Origin: Aquilaria yunnanensis
Taxonomy: Eukaryota; Streptophyta; Magnoliopsida; Malvales; Thymelaeaceae
NCBI GenBank assembly: GCA_039654915.1
Contig: CM077594.1
Span: 91,898,893 to 91,962,892, forward strand
Length of the DNA: 64,000 bases
Direction: 5' to 3'
The translations under genes and the position numbers were made by a program. Below are positions 36,629 through 47,914 of this stretch, piece after piece (positions within the stretch are counted from its first letter, which is position 1; the number at the start of each line of letters is the position of its first letter). The notes under the pieces are model-generated. The model saw nothing but the letters and a program-made list of their open reading frames with translations, was not told the origin of the DNA and ran no database searches.

Positions 36629-36975
36629 TTAGGGTTTAGGATAGGGGGTTAGGGTTAGGATTAGGATTACATTTAAGGTTAGGGATTTAATGTTAGGGTT
36701 TAGGATTATGGTTTAGAGTTAGGAATTAGGGATTAAGGTTAGGTTAAGGTTTAGGGAATAGAGTTATGGTTAGGGTTAAAGATTAAGAGGTTAGGATTAG
36801 GATTATATTTAGGGTTAGGGTTTAGGATTAAGGTTTAGGGTTTAAGGTTAAAGATTAAGGTTAGGTTAAGGTTTAGGGAATAGGGTTAGGGTTAAGGATT
36901 AGGGTTTATGGTTAGGGTTTAGGATTAATGTTTAGTTAGGTTTATTGATTAGGAATTAGAGTTAGATATTAGGGT
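36629..36975 (+). repeat. degenerate TTTAGGG-like tract
   Basis: Irregular runs of TTAGGG, TTTAGGG and GGATTAGG such as 'gttagggtttaggattaagg' follow directly on the 22-bp array without a gap. The pattern resembles decayed plant telomeric DNA. Confidence 0.7.
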
Positions 36976-37997
36976 TTATTTTTTATTCTATTTTTTTTAT
37001 TTTTGTTACTATTTTATAGTTTAATTTTAAAAAAATAATTATATTTAATTCTATTTCTTTGGCATCCATAATAGTCTCCATAATTGCTCGACCTAAATAA
37101 CCTAATCTAAAATTACCTGAGATAAAAATTGAACTGACTTGTATTGAACTCGAACAAAAAAATCAGAACGTAAAATCTACTTAATCCGAAATCAACCTGA
37201 AACTAAAAACTTAAACCTAACCTGATTAAATTACGATTGTTATTATAATTTGGCCTAATCACCCTAGTGGCCCCTTAGCTTGGTTCACTTCTATGAGTTA
37301 GTCCATTAACTTAGACTTAGTCTTTGTTGGTCGTCTAACTTTGTAACTTATCAAAAGTTAGTCCAACCACATAATTTGTCATAACACTGTTATCCTTTTT
37401 GAAAGTTAACTAACGTTAAGGGCTGAAATTTATCGTAAGAGAAATAACATGGATTCCTAGACCATTTTTTTCTTTTTTTTTTTCCATTGGGAGGTGTGTT
37501 TTAATTTTTTTTAATTTTTTACCAAAAATGGATTTTTTCTTAAAATATGTACATATTTTTTTCCCAAAAATCAAATACATAATTGTTCATCAGTACTAGT
37601 TAATTGCTTGTCAAAAAAATTGGAATATATAATTCAGGCAATTTGTTATTATTATTATTTTTTACAATAATAATAATAGTAAGTAGAAATATGTATTCAG
37701 TAAAAATTATAATTAATTAATAGAATTATATTTAATGATATTCATTTTATTAAATGTAATCATCACATATATAATTAAATATCTTGAAACCAATAAATCA
37801 TTTCTTTTTAGGCCTAAAAAGTATAATTATTAACTAATGATATGAATAATGTATATAATTATATAAAATAAATATTACTCCATATATCTAAATTATTTGC
37901 ACCATTTTTAAATAGTACATAAATTAAAAAAGATGAAAAAAACACGTATGAATCAAGACTATATAGCAGTTTGACCAATAAGGCAAATGGAATGGCT
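36976..37997. other. AT-rich spacer between the two minisatellite blocks
   Basis: It has no gene. The 37261-37440 portion ('...gttagtccattaacttagac...') recurs in the same orientation, diverged, at about 38925-39100, which suggests duplication of a repeat end. Confidence 0.5.
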
Positions 37998-38410
37998 GAG
38001 GGTTAAATAGTATCATTTTTAGATTCATGTGGTATCAGATTCAGTTTCATGTGGTATCAGATTAAGGTTCATGTGGTATCAGATTTAGGTTAAACAGTAC
38101 TTATATTAGGTTCATGTGGTATAAAACTCTAGTTAACTGGTATCAGATTTAGTTTCACATGATATTAAATTCAGGTTAAGATGTATTAGATTTAGGTTGA
38201 CATGGTATTAAATTTGAGTTAAGTGGTATCAGATAAAAGTTTATGTGATATCAAATTTAGGTTAAATGGTTAATGTAGTATCAGTTTTAAGTTCATGTGG
38301 TATCAGATTTAGGTTTATTTGGTATCAAATTCAAGTTAAGTGGTATTAGATTTAGGTTAACGTGGTATTAGATTTAGGTTAAGTAATATCAGATTCAAGT
38401 TTAGTATTAT
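37998..38410 (+). repeat. second 22-bp minisatellite block
   Basis: Same family as 34415-36628, in the same orientation. The GGTATCAGATTTAGGTT variant is more common than GGTATGAGATT. Confidence 0.85.
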
Positions 38411-38643
38411 TGTTAGAGTTTAGGGTTTTTCATACATAATATTAATTTTAATTTTAACTGACATATTTAACACTTTAATTTATAAATGCAAAAATATTTA
38501 TATACATGTAATAAATGAAAACTTAGAGTTTGTAAATAATAAATTTAACACATTAATAACATAAATAAATCATACCTATTTCCATTATTTATTTATTTTA
38601 ATTGCACCTGTGTTTTATTTTTAAAATGGTAAAACGCTCTACT

Positions 38644-38805
38644 TATCCATGTTGGGTTAGGCTTAAGGATTAGATTCAGGGATTATGATTAAAGAATAAG
38701 GTTACAATTAAGGTTAAAGATTAGGGTTACAAATAGGATTTTGGGTTAAGGATTAAGATTAGGGTACAATTAGGAATTTTGGGTTAAGGATTAGGGTTAG
38801 CAATT
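38644..38805 (+). repeat. TTTAGGG-like short tract
   Basis: Irregular 'aaggattagggttac' repeats. They resemble the 36.63-36.97 kb tract in composition and orientation. Confidence 0.55.
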
Positions 38806-39102
38806 AAGCAGCTAACATAAGTAGTTTAGGAATTGGGACATTGCTCTTACTTTGACTGATCTCAAAAGCTCATGTGCTCAAATACTCAATTTCAAAAACC
38901 TAAGGTTATAAGGCTAAATTCTCTAGTACTCCCTTAAGTTGACTAACTTGTATGAATTAGTCCTTTAACTCAAACTTAGCTTATGATAGTTCTCAAACTT
39001 TTCAACTCGGCCTATGTTAGTCCTCTAAATTGGCAATTTATAACGAGTTAGCCCAAGCCACCTTATATGCCATAATGGCATCAATAATTTTGAATGCTTG
39101 GT

Positions 39103-39225
39103 GGGAGATTAGGATTAGGGTTAAGGCTAAGGTTAGGACTAAGGTTAGGGCTAGGTTTAGGACAAAGATTAGGATTATGGTTAAGGCAAGGGCTAGGGTT
39201 TAAGCTTATAACTAGGTTTAATTGA
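39103..39225 (+). repeat. TTTAGGG-like short tract
   Basis: Repeats such as 'gattagggttaaggctaagg' and 'gttagggctaggtttagg', a third telomere-like patch in the same orientation. Confidence 0.55.
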
Positions 39226-39239
39226 GATTCCTAAGAAGT

Positions 39240-40507
39240 TTAATTTATGATAATTTTGGTCTTAATTGAAGACCCTACAATAGTTTGGGCTAAAACAGAA
39301 ATTAGGACCAAATTTTTGGCTAAACATGTAAATAACGTATTTTTCAAGAAACCCTAAACTTCTCTTTCTGTTGTCGCTGCCCTTAAGCCCCACCGCCACA
39401 TCCGGCTGCAATCCGCCATCTCCGACTACCACTTCTCAACTGTGCATCTCGGCCTTCGCCATGCATCTTGGCCCTTGCCACGTTCACCATCAATTCGATG
39501 TCTCTAGCCGCCACTCATTCGCCAGAAAGCTACCCCCAGCATCATCCAAGCCTCTCTCAATGGCTACACCCAGCTGTTGTGCGTGCCTCCAACTGTTATC
39601 AAAGGCACGACACCATCCGTTGAAGGCAGCAACACTGTCCATTGAAGGCCCATGCAATGACCGAAACCCACCACCATGCAACGCTATAGATGAGGAAGAA
39701 GACAAGGGCCAAATTAATGAGACGAGGAAGAAGATTGATTTAAAGAAGACTAGTATGATGAGGACTTATAACCGAATACCTAGTAGAAGCCACACCCTCT
39801 TTACTTCATCTAAATTTAATGGCCTAATAACATGATAATTAAAGTTTGGGACTAAAACAATAAAATGTGAAAATGAAGCGATTATAAGTAGTTTAGCCAA
39901 AATAGAATGATCTTGATCGCACAGTGGAGCCTGTAACTTTACGGGTCTTGTATTTTAGAAAGATCTAGTTAACATGTGTTTGCATAGAAAATGGATTGTA
40001 GAAAATGGCCTAAAGGCATTTTTAACCCTTAAACTCGGATGACTCAGACACTTAACCTCTTGAACATTAACTCGGTTCAATTCACCCCCTCAACTTGATA
40101 AAGTGGTACACATAAACCATTTTCCTCCTCTTCTCTATTAGGTAAAATGTGATGGAAGTCCTCTAGCTTTATTTTTTGTTCATTTTTATCCCTAACTTCA
40201 TAAGCTTCGTAATTTTTTCCCCAACTTCTCAAAAAAGCAAAAAAGTGTTCGTTAAGTTATAATAGTTCCAAAATTTTCACTATTTCTAATGAGGAAACTT
40301 CAGATGATTGATAATGATATAACTTTGTACTATTTATTTTTAAAAATTCTCTTTGAGTTTTAGAAAATGTGTGTAGAAAGTTCCATATAATAAAATAGTT
40401 TTCTTGCTGGTGCTAGTGATGACCTTTATAGTTTAAGTCTAATTAAACGACCAGAAATATTTCACCCCTGTCACTATCATATTATGGTAAAATATAATTG
40501 GAAAGCT
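39240..40507. other. exon-like GC-rich patch in unassigned sequence
   Basis: The 39371-39835 patch is GC-rich with a 154-codon frame on + and a 71-codon frame on -. No domain is recognised, and the flanks contain 'gggactaaaac'/'ttttggtcttaat' arms typical of long-TIR elements. A captured gene fragment is likelier than a gene. Confidence 0.4.
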
Positions 40508-42007
40508 CACTACTAAAAAAATCGTATTTTCCAACGGTATACTTTCCAATGGCCAAACCATTGGAAATTTCCAACGCGCAAGGCCGTAGGAGAAAATCCA
40601 AAAAAATTTCTAATGGTCCAACCGTTGGAATAATTACGAAATTGAATTATGAGTTATAGATATGCTATTTCCAACGGCTAAAGCCGTTGGAAAATATATC
40701 TTTGAGATTGAAAATCAAAACTTTATTTTTTCCAACTGCTGTAGCCGTTAGAACCTATTTTTAAGCCTGTTTTTCTATTTCCAACGGCTTTGGAAAATAT
40801 ATCTTTGAGATTGAAAATCGAAACTTTGTTTTTTCCAACCGCTGTAGCCGTTAGAACCTATTTTTAAGCCTATTTTTCTATTTCCAACAGCTTTAGCCAT
40901 TGGAAAATACTTGTATGGCAACATTTCTAATTTTGTAGGTTTTCAACGGCCTAAGCCGTTGGAAAATAATTAAGATAGTTTTATTTGTCTCAAAACTTAG
41001 TTTTTTCCCAACTTAGTTTTTCCAACTTCTGTAGCCGTTGGAAACTATTTTTTAAGTCTATTGCTACTGGAAAATACTTGTATGGCAACATTTCTAATTT
41101 TGTAGGTTTCCAACGGCTTAGGCCATTGGAAAATAATTTAGATACTTTTATTTGTTTCCAATTACCAACGGCTTTGACCGTTGGAACATCATTAATTAAA
41201 ACGCACCGTTTTGTTTTTTTTTTTCAAAACTAACATTTCAAATCGTCTCCTCCCCAGATCGAGTTCATTTCGTCCTCTACGCAAAACGCATCTCTTTGTG
41301 TTCTCTCATTCATCTCTTCCTCTTCCCACAAGCACACACTTCACGTTTTGCTCGGCTCCCACGGCAAAGGCAGCTTGATTGACGTCGCCATTGTTGGATA
41401 TGGGGCTCAAAATTGTAGATCTGCAGGTTATTTTCTATTAATTTTTTTTTTTCGATTTCGTTTCATTTTTTTGGGGGTTTTTTCATGCTTTGATGTTTAA
41501 TAATGATAATGGGTGCAAGATTTTGGTTGTTGTGCCAGATTGAAAGCCATTCCCACGCATTTGAAGGAAGTAAAATTTTGGATTTGAGGTTAATTGGTCT
41601 AATACGTATTTTTTCATTTTTAAAAATTTTTTTACCAAAAAATGCATTAAATCCGAATTATGTAATGTTAATTTGGTTTGAAATATGTGAAATGTATATG
41701 ATTTGTAGTTGTTGATGGTTGGAAGTTAAGTATTGAGGTTACCCATTACAGTTTGGAATTTTTTGTCCATTTTCTTAATTTTTTGTAATTTTGGGTTTAA
41801 TTTAAAATTATGAAATAATTAGTTTTAAGTCAATTTTTTAATTGGGTAGTATATTATGTGTGAAATTAGTACATTGTTAGTTTAACAGTCAATGTTTAAT
41901 TGGATTTATTTTTACAATGTTAAAAGTTTTGGAATTAATATAGAGGTACCAAATAGTTATATTTAAATAAGTTTGTTTGATTAATTTTGAATTTTAATAT
42001 AATATAT

Positions 42008-42010
42008 GTC

Positions 42011-42042
<32 letters not shown>

Positions 42043-42158
42043 GAGTAGTAGTAGCAGTAATAGTAATAATAATAATAATAATAATAAGAATAGTAGTAGT
42101 AATAGTAGTTGTAGTAGTAGTAGTAAAAATAATAGTTATAATAATAATAATAAGAGTA

Positions 42159-42194
<36 letters not shown>

Positions 42195-42244
42195 GTCATA
42201 ATAATAATAGTGAGAGTAGTAGTAGTAGTAGAATAATAATAATA

Positions 42245-42339
<95 letters not shown>

Positions 42340-42342
42340 AAA

Positions 42343-42410
<68 letters not shown>

Positions 42411-42583
42411 ATAGTAATAGTAGTAGTACTAGTAGTAATAGTTGTAGTAGTATTAGTAAAAATAATAATTATAACAATAATAAGAGTAATATTAATAATA
42501 ATAATCATAATAATTAAAGTGAGAGTAGTAGTAGAATAATAATAATAATAAGAGTAGTAGTAGTAATAATAATAATAATAATA

Positions 42584-42615
<32 letters not shown>

Positions 42616-42633
42616 AACAATAGTAGTAGTAGC

Positions 42634-42666
<33 letters not shown>

Positions 42667-42694
42667 AATAGTAGTAGTTGTAGTAGTAGTAGTA

Positions 42695-42727
<33 letters not shown>

Positions 42728-42745
42728 GTGAGAGTAGTAGTAGTA

Positions 42746-42778
<33 letters not shown>

Positions 42779-42828
42779 GAGTAGTAGTAGTAATAATAAT
42801 AATAAGAGTAGTAATAATAATTTTACCC
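42008..42828. repeat. 0.8 kb AAT/AGT trinucleotide microsatellite
   Basis: Blocks of (AAT)n, (AGT)n, (ATT)n and (ATG)n alternate with near-perfect triplet phase. Open frames on both strands here only reflect the triplet repeat (poly-N, poly-I, poly-S) and are not genes. Confidence 0.95.
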
Positions 42829-42884
42829 ATATTTTGCTTTTGAAGGGAAAGACATATTCATATTATTAATATATGTAACTAGGT

Positions 42885-43654
42885 GAATGATGTGCGTAAC
42901 ACTATCACGGACCGCTTCCTGTGGGATGTTGGATGCGGGCCATCACGTTATGTTGAGAGTTAGCCTGTTTATTTCATAAATGGGTACAAGTTTCACATTA
43001 GCGATTGGGATCGTGACAAAGCAACATTTAACAGTGGAGTATGTATAAGGACTTCAGGATCAAGTGAGGTTGAATGTGACTTTTATGGGGTGTTAGAAGA
43101 AATCATTCAACTCGAATATCCTGGCTGGCCACACAAAAATGTTGTCTTGTTTAGGTGTGCTTGGTTTGACCTTACTCCAGATCGTGGCACTCAGGTTCAT
43201 AAACAATATGGTATAGTTAAGATTCGTGATGGTTGCTGATATGGGAAGTTTGACCCGTTCATTCTTGCATCCCAAGTTGATCAAGTTTACTACACCCCTT
43301 ACCAAAAAAAGTCACATGAAAAAATAGGGGTGGTTAGCGGTTTTGAAAATCAAACCTAGACACATCGTTCATAATAATGTAAATGACATCAAAGATGCAT
43401 TTAAGGAAGAATTATTGGCCGGCGTGAACAATCCTCGCACAATTATGGATGACCCAATCGACAATTTAGCTGAAACAAGAGTAAGGGGAGCTGTAGAGGA
43501 TGACATGCCGATCAGGGAAGAAACTTTGCAACATGACGATGAATCTGACCATGAGGAGTCCCTTGAAGCAAGTGATGAAGAAGATGAATTTGAATCTGGG
43601 GATACTGATAGTAGCGAATCAGAGACACAAACTGAGGACGATGAAGTCCATTGA
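42885..43654 (+). pseudogene. CACTA transposon protein remnant with DUF4216
   Basis: The reading frame gives NTITDRFLWDVGCGPSRYVE, then KNVVLFRCAWFDLTPDRG, KQYGIVKI and FDPFILASQVDQVYYTPY. This is the DUF4216 pattern that follows the TNP2 transposase in plant CACTA elements. It has in-frame stops at 42961-42963 and 43237-43239 and a frameshift near 43330, after which the acidic tail (43343-43654, rich in D/E/S) continues. The upstream TNP2 part is missing. Confidence 0.85.
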
Positions 43655-43811
43655 CTATAATGTAAACATGCAATTACTTCTAAAATGTAATGTGAACGTG
43701 AAATAACTTTTAATATGTAAATACTAAGTCCAACTTGTATGTGGTAGGTGCAGTGGCAATACCAAGATTTTTTCCCAGCATGTTATTTTTGTAAACTGTT
43801 GTACAGTTTTT

Positions 43812-45460
43812 TAAAATAATGCAAATGTCACCTAAAGGAGATGCGACGTATACACGTTGGCCAGGGAAAGGCCTATTTCAACAGATGAAAGAAATTTTAG
43901 CAGAACCAATTGTCAGACATAAAAGGGCAAGCCAATCGTATTCCCGTCATTCAGCTTCATAACCCTTAACAGAACAAACAACTGTTCCACATCCCAACCC
44001 TCGTACAGGTGATATTCGCATTGCTCCAGTCGGCTGTAGTGCTAGTCGATCTACTCCGACCCCTGTAGCTTCTTCCGATGGTGGGAATTCCAATGGTCAG
44101 TCAGCGGTATCCCAAACCCCGATTTAGGCGCGTATACGGATTACACCTCACGGAAACACATAAGTAATGCACCCTTTTGAACCCTAATAGTTTATGTTAC
44201 CTCCAGTATGTGTAGTGCCATTCAAAAAAATATTTATTGTGTTGGAACATGCATTTCATGTAGCTTCCTTCCATCAAGAGCAACACGGTTGGTGACTAGA
44301 TGCTTCACCACACACTTCAAGGGACATCATGACTGGACGAGCACAAGCCTAATTCAGGCGTGGTGGCGCGTATTTGAGGTTTGCACTTTCTTCTCACAAT
44401 TTCAAGTTTAGCAACCATGTTGGCAACTATTCGACGCTATATATATTTTTTTAACATCTAGGGATTATGTGATTGGGATCCAGCTAACCATAATGAGATC
44501 TATTGCGTTTGGCATATGATGGCGGCTAATCATTACCGATCGACGCTGGGTGACATTCGCCATGAGAAAAATCTGACAAAACAGCGAGCAAGAGCATCTT
44601 TTATGACCGATGCACAGTATGCAGAAATAGAGGAATGGTGGGCTTCAACGGAGTTTTACGAGCAATCGGCAAGGGGTAAAACAATGCGAGCATCATCATC
44701 GCAGTCTTCTAACTCGACAGGTGCATGCAGTACTACTTATGCAGGAGGCTCTGCTTCAATTACTGAACACCGAGAGCAAATGATAAAATTATCAACTTCT
44801 TTTACACATAATTCAAGTTATTTATGTTGTAATAATAATAATCTTATTACGTTTCCAATGTAGCGTGAAAAAGATCCGGAAAAGAGGGACCCTAGCTTGT
44901 TCAAGGTCATGCAGCAAACTCATAAGAAAAAGAGCGGGAAATACGTTAACAGACAGACTGAAAAAGTGGCGGTAATTATCATGGTAGAGAATATGACCTG
45001 TTTACATACCATTTCTGATAGAGTTATTAATAAACTATCTTTACCCTTTATGAAGGCAATAATAACTGCTAGGATTGAGGAACAAACGCAGCAAATGGAT
45101 GACGAAGGAGGTGCACATGACATTGATGAGGTTGCGATCATGAGTGCAGCTGCTAGTGGCAGGAAGAAAGGGCGTGTATTTGGCTTTGGATCAAAACAAC
45201 ATGTTGTGCTTGGACGACGACGACCAGGGGCTACTCCTGCAGCACATGTTGATGTCACACAGACGCCATAGTTCACTGAACAAGTATAGCGAATGGTAGC
45301 GAAGCATACCGCACAACAAGCATCATATTATGAGCGGAAGCTGGAGCGTCTAAAGAGGAGACAACGAGCTGAGTTGGAGTACATATGTCAATCAATTGGC
45401 ATTTCCCCGCTCGCGCCTGCTAAAGATGATATAGATGCCTCGGGATCGGATCAAGACTAG
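43812..45460 (+). pseudogene. CACTA second gene, Ptta/En-Spm (transposase 24)-like
   Basis: Pieces in several frames, probably with introns, read KGLFQQMKEI (43.87 kb), CDWDPANHNEIYCVW then RSTLGDIRHEKNLTKQRARA (44.46-44.6 kb), and DPSLFKVMQQTHKKKSGKYV (44.89 kb). The last follows an acceptor at about 44864. This order of a Trp-rich segment, basic helix and 'lFk..H.kksG.yv' motif fits the plant Ptta/En-Spm family. The C-terminus (45290-45460) is charged and coiled-coil-like, with two stops before it (45269-45271 and 45287-45289). Such proteins bind subterminal repeats. This copy looks inactive. Confidence 0.75.
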
Positions 45461-46061
45461 ATCAGGTATATCATGCTACTATGTGTGTTTATTAACAAAC
45501 AAACACTTATTAGGAGAATGAAACTATGTAATTTCTATTGTGTATGTTTTAATGTGGATTTATAACTACATTTATGTAATGACTTAGTAATTGCAATTGT
45601 GTATGTTTTTATGTCATTTTATAACTACTTTTATGTAATATCAATTCAATATTTGACTACATACAATACAATTATCTGGACTGTAACAGGTTGATGTTGA
45701 AACTTAACATTGAATTGGAATTAATAGCACGGGGATTATATATATATATATAAATTCAACGGCCTAAGCCATTGGAAAGTTTTAAGCAGTTGGAAATATG
45801 GCCAAATTTCCAACTGCTTTTAATGGCCTAGGCAGTTGGAAATTTCTAACTACCTGGGCAGTTGGAACACTAAAAAAAATAATAATTACAGCCGTTGAAA
45901 ATTTCCAACGGCTGATTTTCCAACGGCCAAAATCTAAGCCGTTGGAAGTTGCACGGATTACCAACTGATTAGTTTCCAACGGCTTTGCGTTAGAAACTTT
46001 GAAATTTCCAACTGCAGGCTGTTGGAAATGACAGTTAGAAAATGGCTCTTTTTTAGTAGTG

Positions 46062-47029
46062 CTTGATGATATTAATATATGTACTTAGAAAATAGCCTAG
46101 TGGTCAATATTCTAATTGTATGTTAAATATTCTCTATAATTTTTTTTTTTTTGCTCACTTTTTCACTTTTACTTGATTTGAAAAATATAGAATGTGGCTT
46201 ATGATATAGTGACTTCAGTTGGCCATATGATTAGTAAATACAAATGATATGAAAGCTGAATTTTGATCCTAAGCCCGACAAGTTTGGTTGAGAGACAAAT
46301 CAAATCTCTTCATTACATATTTTGATAAAATATATTCATTTATTTATCATAATTAATTAAATTAAAATTCCCCCACCGTATTATTCAATGTCTTTTTATG
46401 TTGATCGCTAGTTGCTTGCACAACTAAGAAAATTATAAAGTCACCTGATAATTCTATAGATTTTCTGCTTTTGGTGACAATGAAGAAATTAAAGATGGCA
46501 AAATAGGCACAATGCCCTATTTCATTTCAAGGAGAGAGAACTGGTGAATTTAGCAGATCAAACAGATTGAATTTCCAAGTTTCAATATGGTGTTTTTGTG
46601 CAGAGAAAAAGCTTCAATTTCTTAATTTTATTTTTGGATAAAATCAATAATGCATACTACTATATTATGCACGCCTAAAAATCCTGGATGAAATGTTAAA
46701 AAAAAAAAAGTTTCTTTTTTCAACACCAACCATGACCTGTATTATGATGATAGAATTTTACAACTAATAATCGATCATGTAGCCACAGAAACGAATTAAC
46801 CACATCCATTGTAATTTTCTCTTAGTTATGGGGCTTCAAACCCAAATAGACAGTCTAGTGGTAAGTGAACCTTGTATGCTAGGATTTGCGTTATGATATG
46901 TTAGTAATCTAGATGTGTGTGTGTATGGATTTTAAAATAAATTTGAAGAGTTTTAAGTGATATACATATACAAGTTGAGCAAATTGTGAATAAAAATGAG
47001 AATAATGATTAAACAATTAATTATATAAT
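46062..47029. other. gene-free AT-rich sequence
   Basis: No gene, repeat boundary or RNA gene was recognised between the CACTA element and the next Mutator-like element. Confidence 0.4.
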
Positions 47030-47039
47030 GTGAAGAAAA

Positions 47040-47625
47040 GAGTAAATTACGTAAATAGTCCCTAACCTTTAATTGTCATTTCATTTTAGTCCCTAACCTA
47101 TTGAATATTCTATTTAGTCCTTAACCTACTAAAATTGTTTGGTTTTGGTCTCTCACTAGATTAAATTCATTAACTTGAAATAACTGTCTAACATAAACTT
47201 TTAAATTTTTAATTTAAATATTCAGTAACTGTGTTTTTGTAAATTTAAGCAATTTAATATTTTTTTTATAGCAAATAAACAATTTAAATTAATAATTTTT
47301 TTCTAAATAAAATAAATTCAATTAACAGAAAGAAAATAAAAAAGGTAATTTGAATTTTTTATTAACTATAAAAATTATTATATAGATTAAATTTATTGTA
47401 AGACAGTTACCGAATAGTTTAAATTATAATTTTAAATTTTTTATCAGATGAATATTTTAAGTTAACATATTTCATTTAGTGGGGACCAAAATGAAATGTT
47501 TTTAATAGATTTATGACTAAAATGAAACTTTTTAATAGGTTTAAGACCAAAATAGAACATTCAATAGATTAGGGACTAAAACGAAACAATAGTTAAAGGT
47601 TATGGATCATTTATGCAATTTACTC
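47040..47625. mobile_element. Mutator-like MITE downstream of the kinase gene
   Basis: GAGTAAATTACGTAAATAGT (left) pairs with the reverse complement of the right end (GAGTAAATTGCATAAATGAT). The TIR carries several 'agtccctaacct' blocks. The flanks gtgaagaaaa (47030-47039) and gtgaagagaa (47626-47635) form a 10-bp duplication with one mismatch. The core matches the 1.16, 7.67 and 14.10 kb elements. Confidence 0.8.
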
Positions 47626-47757
47626 GTGAAGAGAACGACGAGTCAGTTAGTCACCAGAGACAGCACACAGAACAGAACCGCCAAGGAAAGAGAACAGTTC
47701 TGTGCAATTAAACTACGAGCTGGGATCCACAAATTTGTTACTTCCTCCATTCAATCC

Positions 47758-47763
47758 TTTATT
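47758..47763 (-). terminator. probable kinase poly(A) signal
   Basis: AATAAA on the minus strand lies about 155 nt past the kinase stop codon and about 120 bp before the Mutator-like element. Confidence 0.45.
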
Positions 47764-47914
47764 AGTATTAAAAAAAATAAAAATCCATACGTTCACCATT
47801 AACATTGCTTTTACAACCAAAACAAGAAGAAACCTGTAGCCTGTAGTATCCAAGAAAAATAATAACAATAACAAAGGAGCGACCTTATGCATGGAAATGA
47901 AGCGTGAAGGAAGT

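Larger units (their letters stand above)
40508..46061 (+). mobile_element. CACTA (En/Spm) DNA transposon, decayed
   Basis: It starts CACTACTAAAAAAATCG and ends TTTTTTAGTAGTG, a 13-bp CACTA terminal inverted repeat. Dense subterminal copies of 'TTTCCAACGGC' and its reverse occupy 40530-41190 and 45756-46035, as in this superfamily. A GC-richer leader at about 41240-41425 ends in a possible splice donor (CTGCAG/gttatt). It is followed by a microsatellite (42010-42830), a DUF4216-containing remnant and a Ptta-like gene. No TNP2 transposase core is present. A matching 3-bp target duplication is not seen (gct / ctt). Total length is 5554 bp. Confidence 0.88.

Noticed and set aside
41981..42830. 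Long open frames (112-176 codons) of poly-N, poly-T, poly-I or poly-S on both strands
   Set aside because: They are produced by the AAT/AGT triplet microsatellite, which keeps frames open on both strands. No domain or start context is present.
40508..46061. LTR retrotransposon or endogenous pararetrovirus
   Set aside because: No gag/pol domains, primer-binding site or long direct terminal repeats. The ends are CACTA inverted repeats and the genes are of the DNA transposon type.
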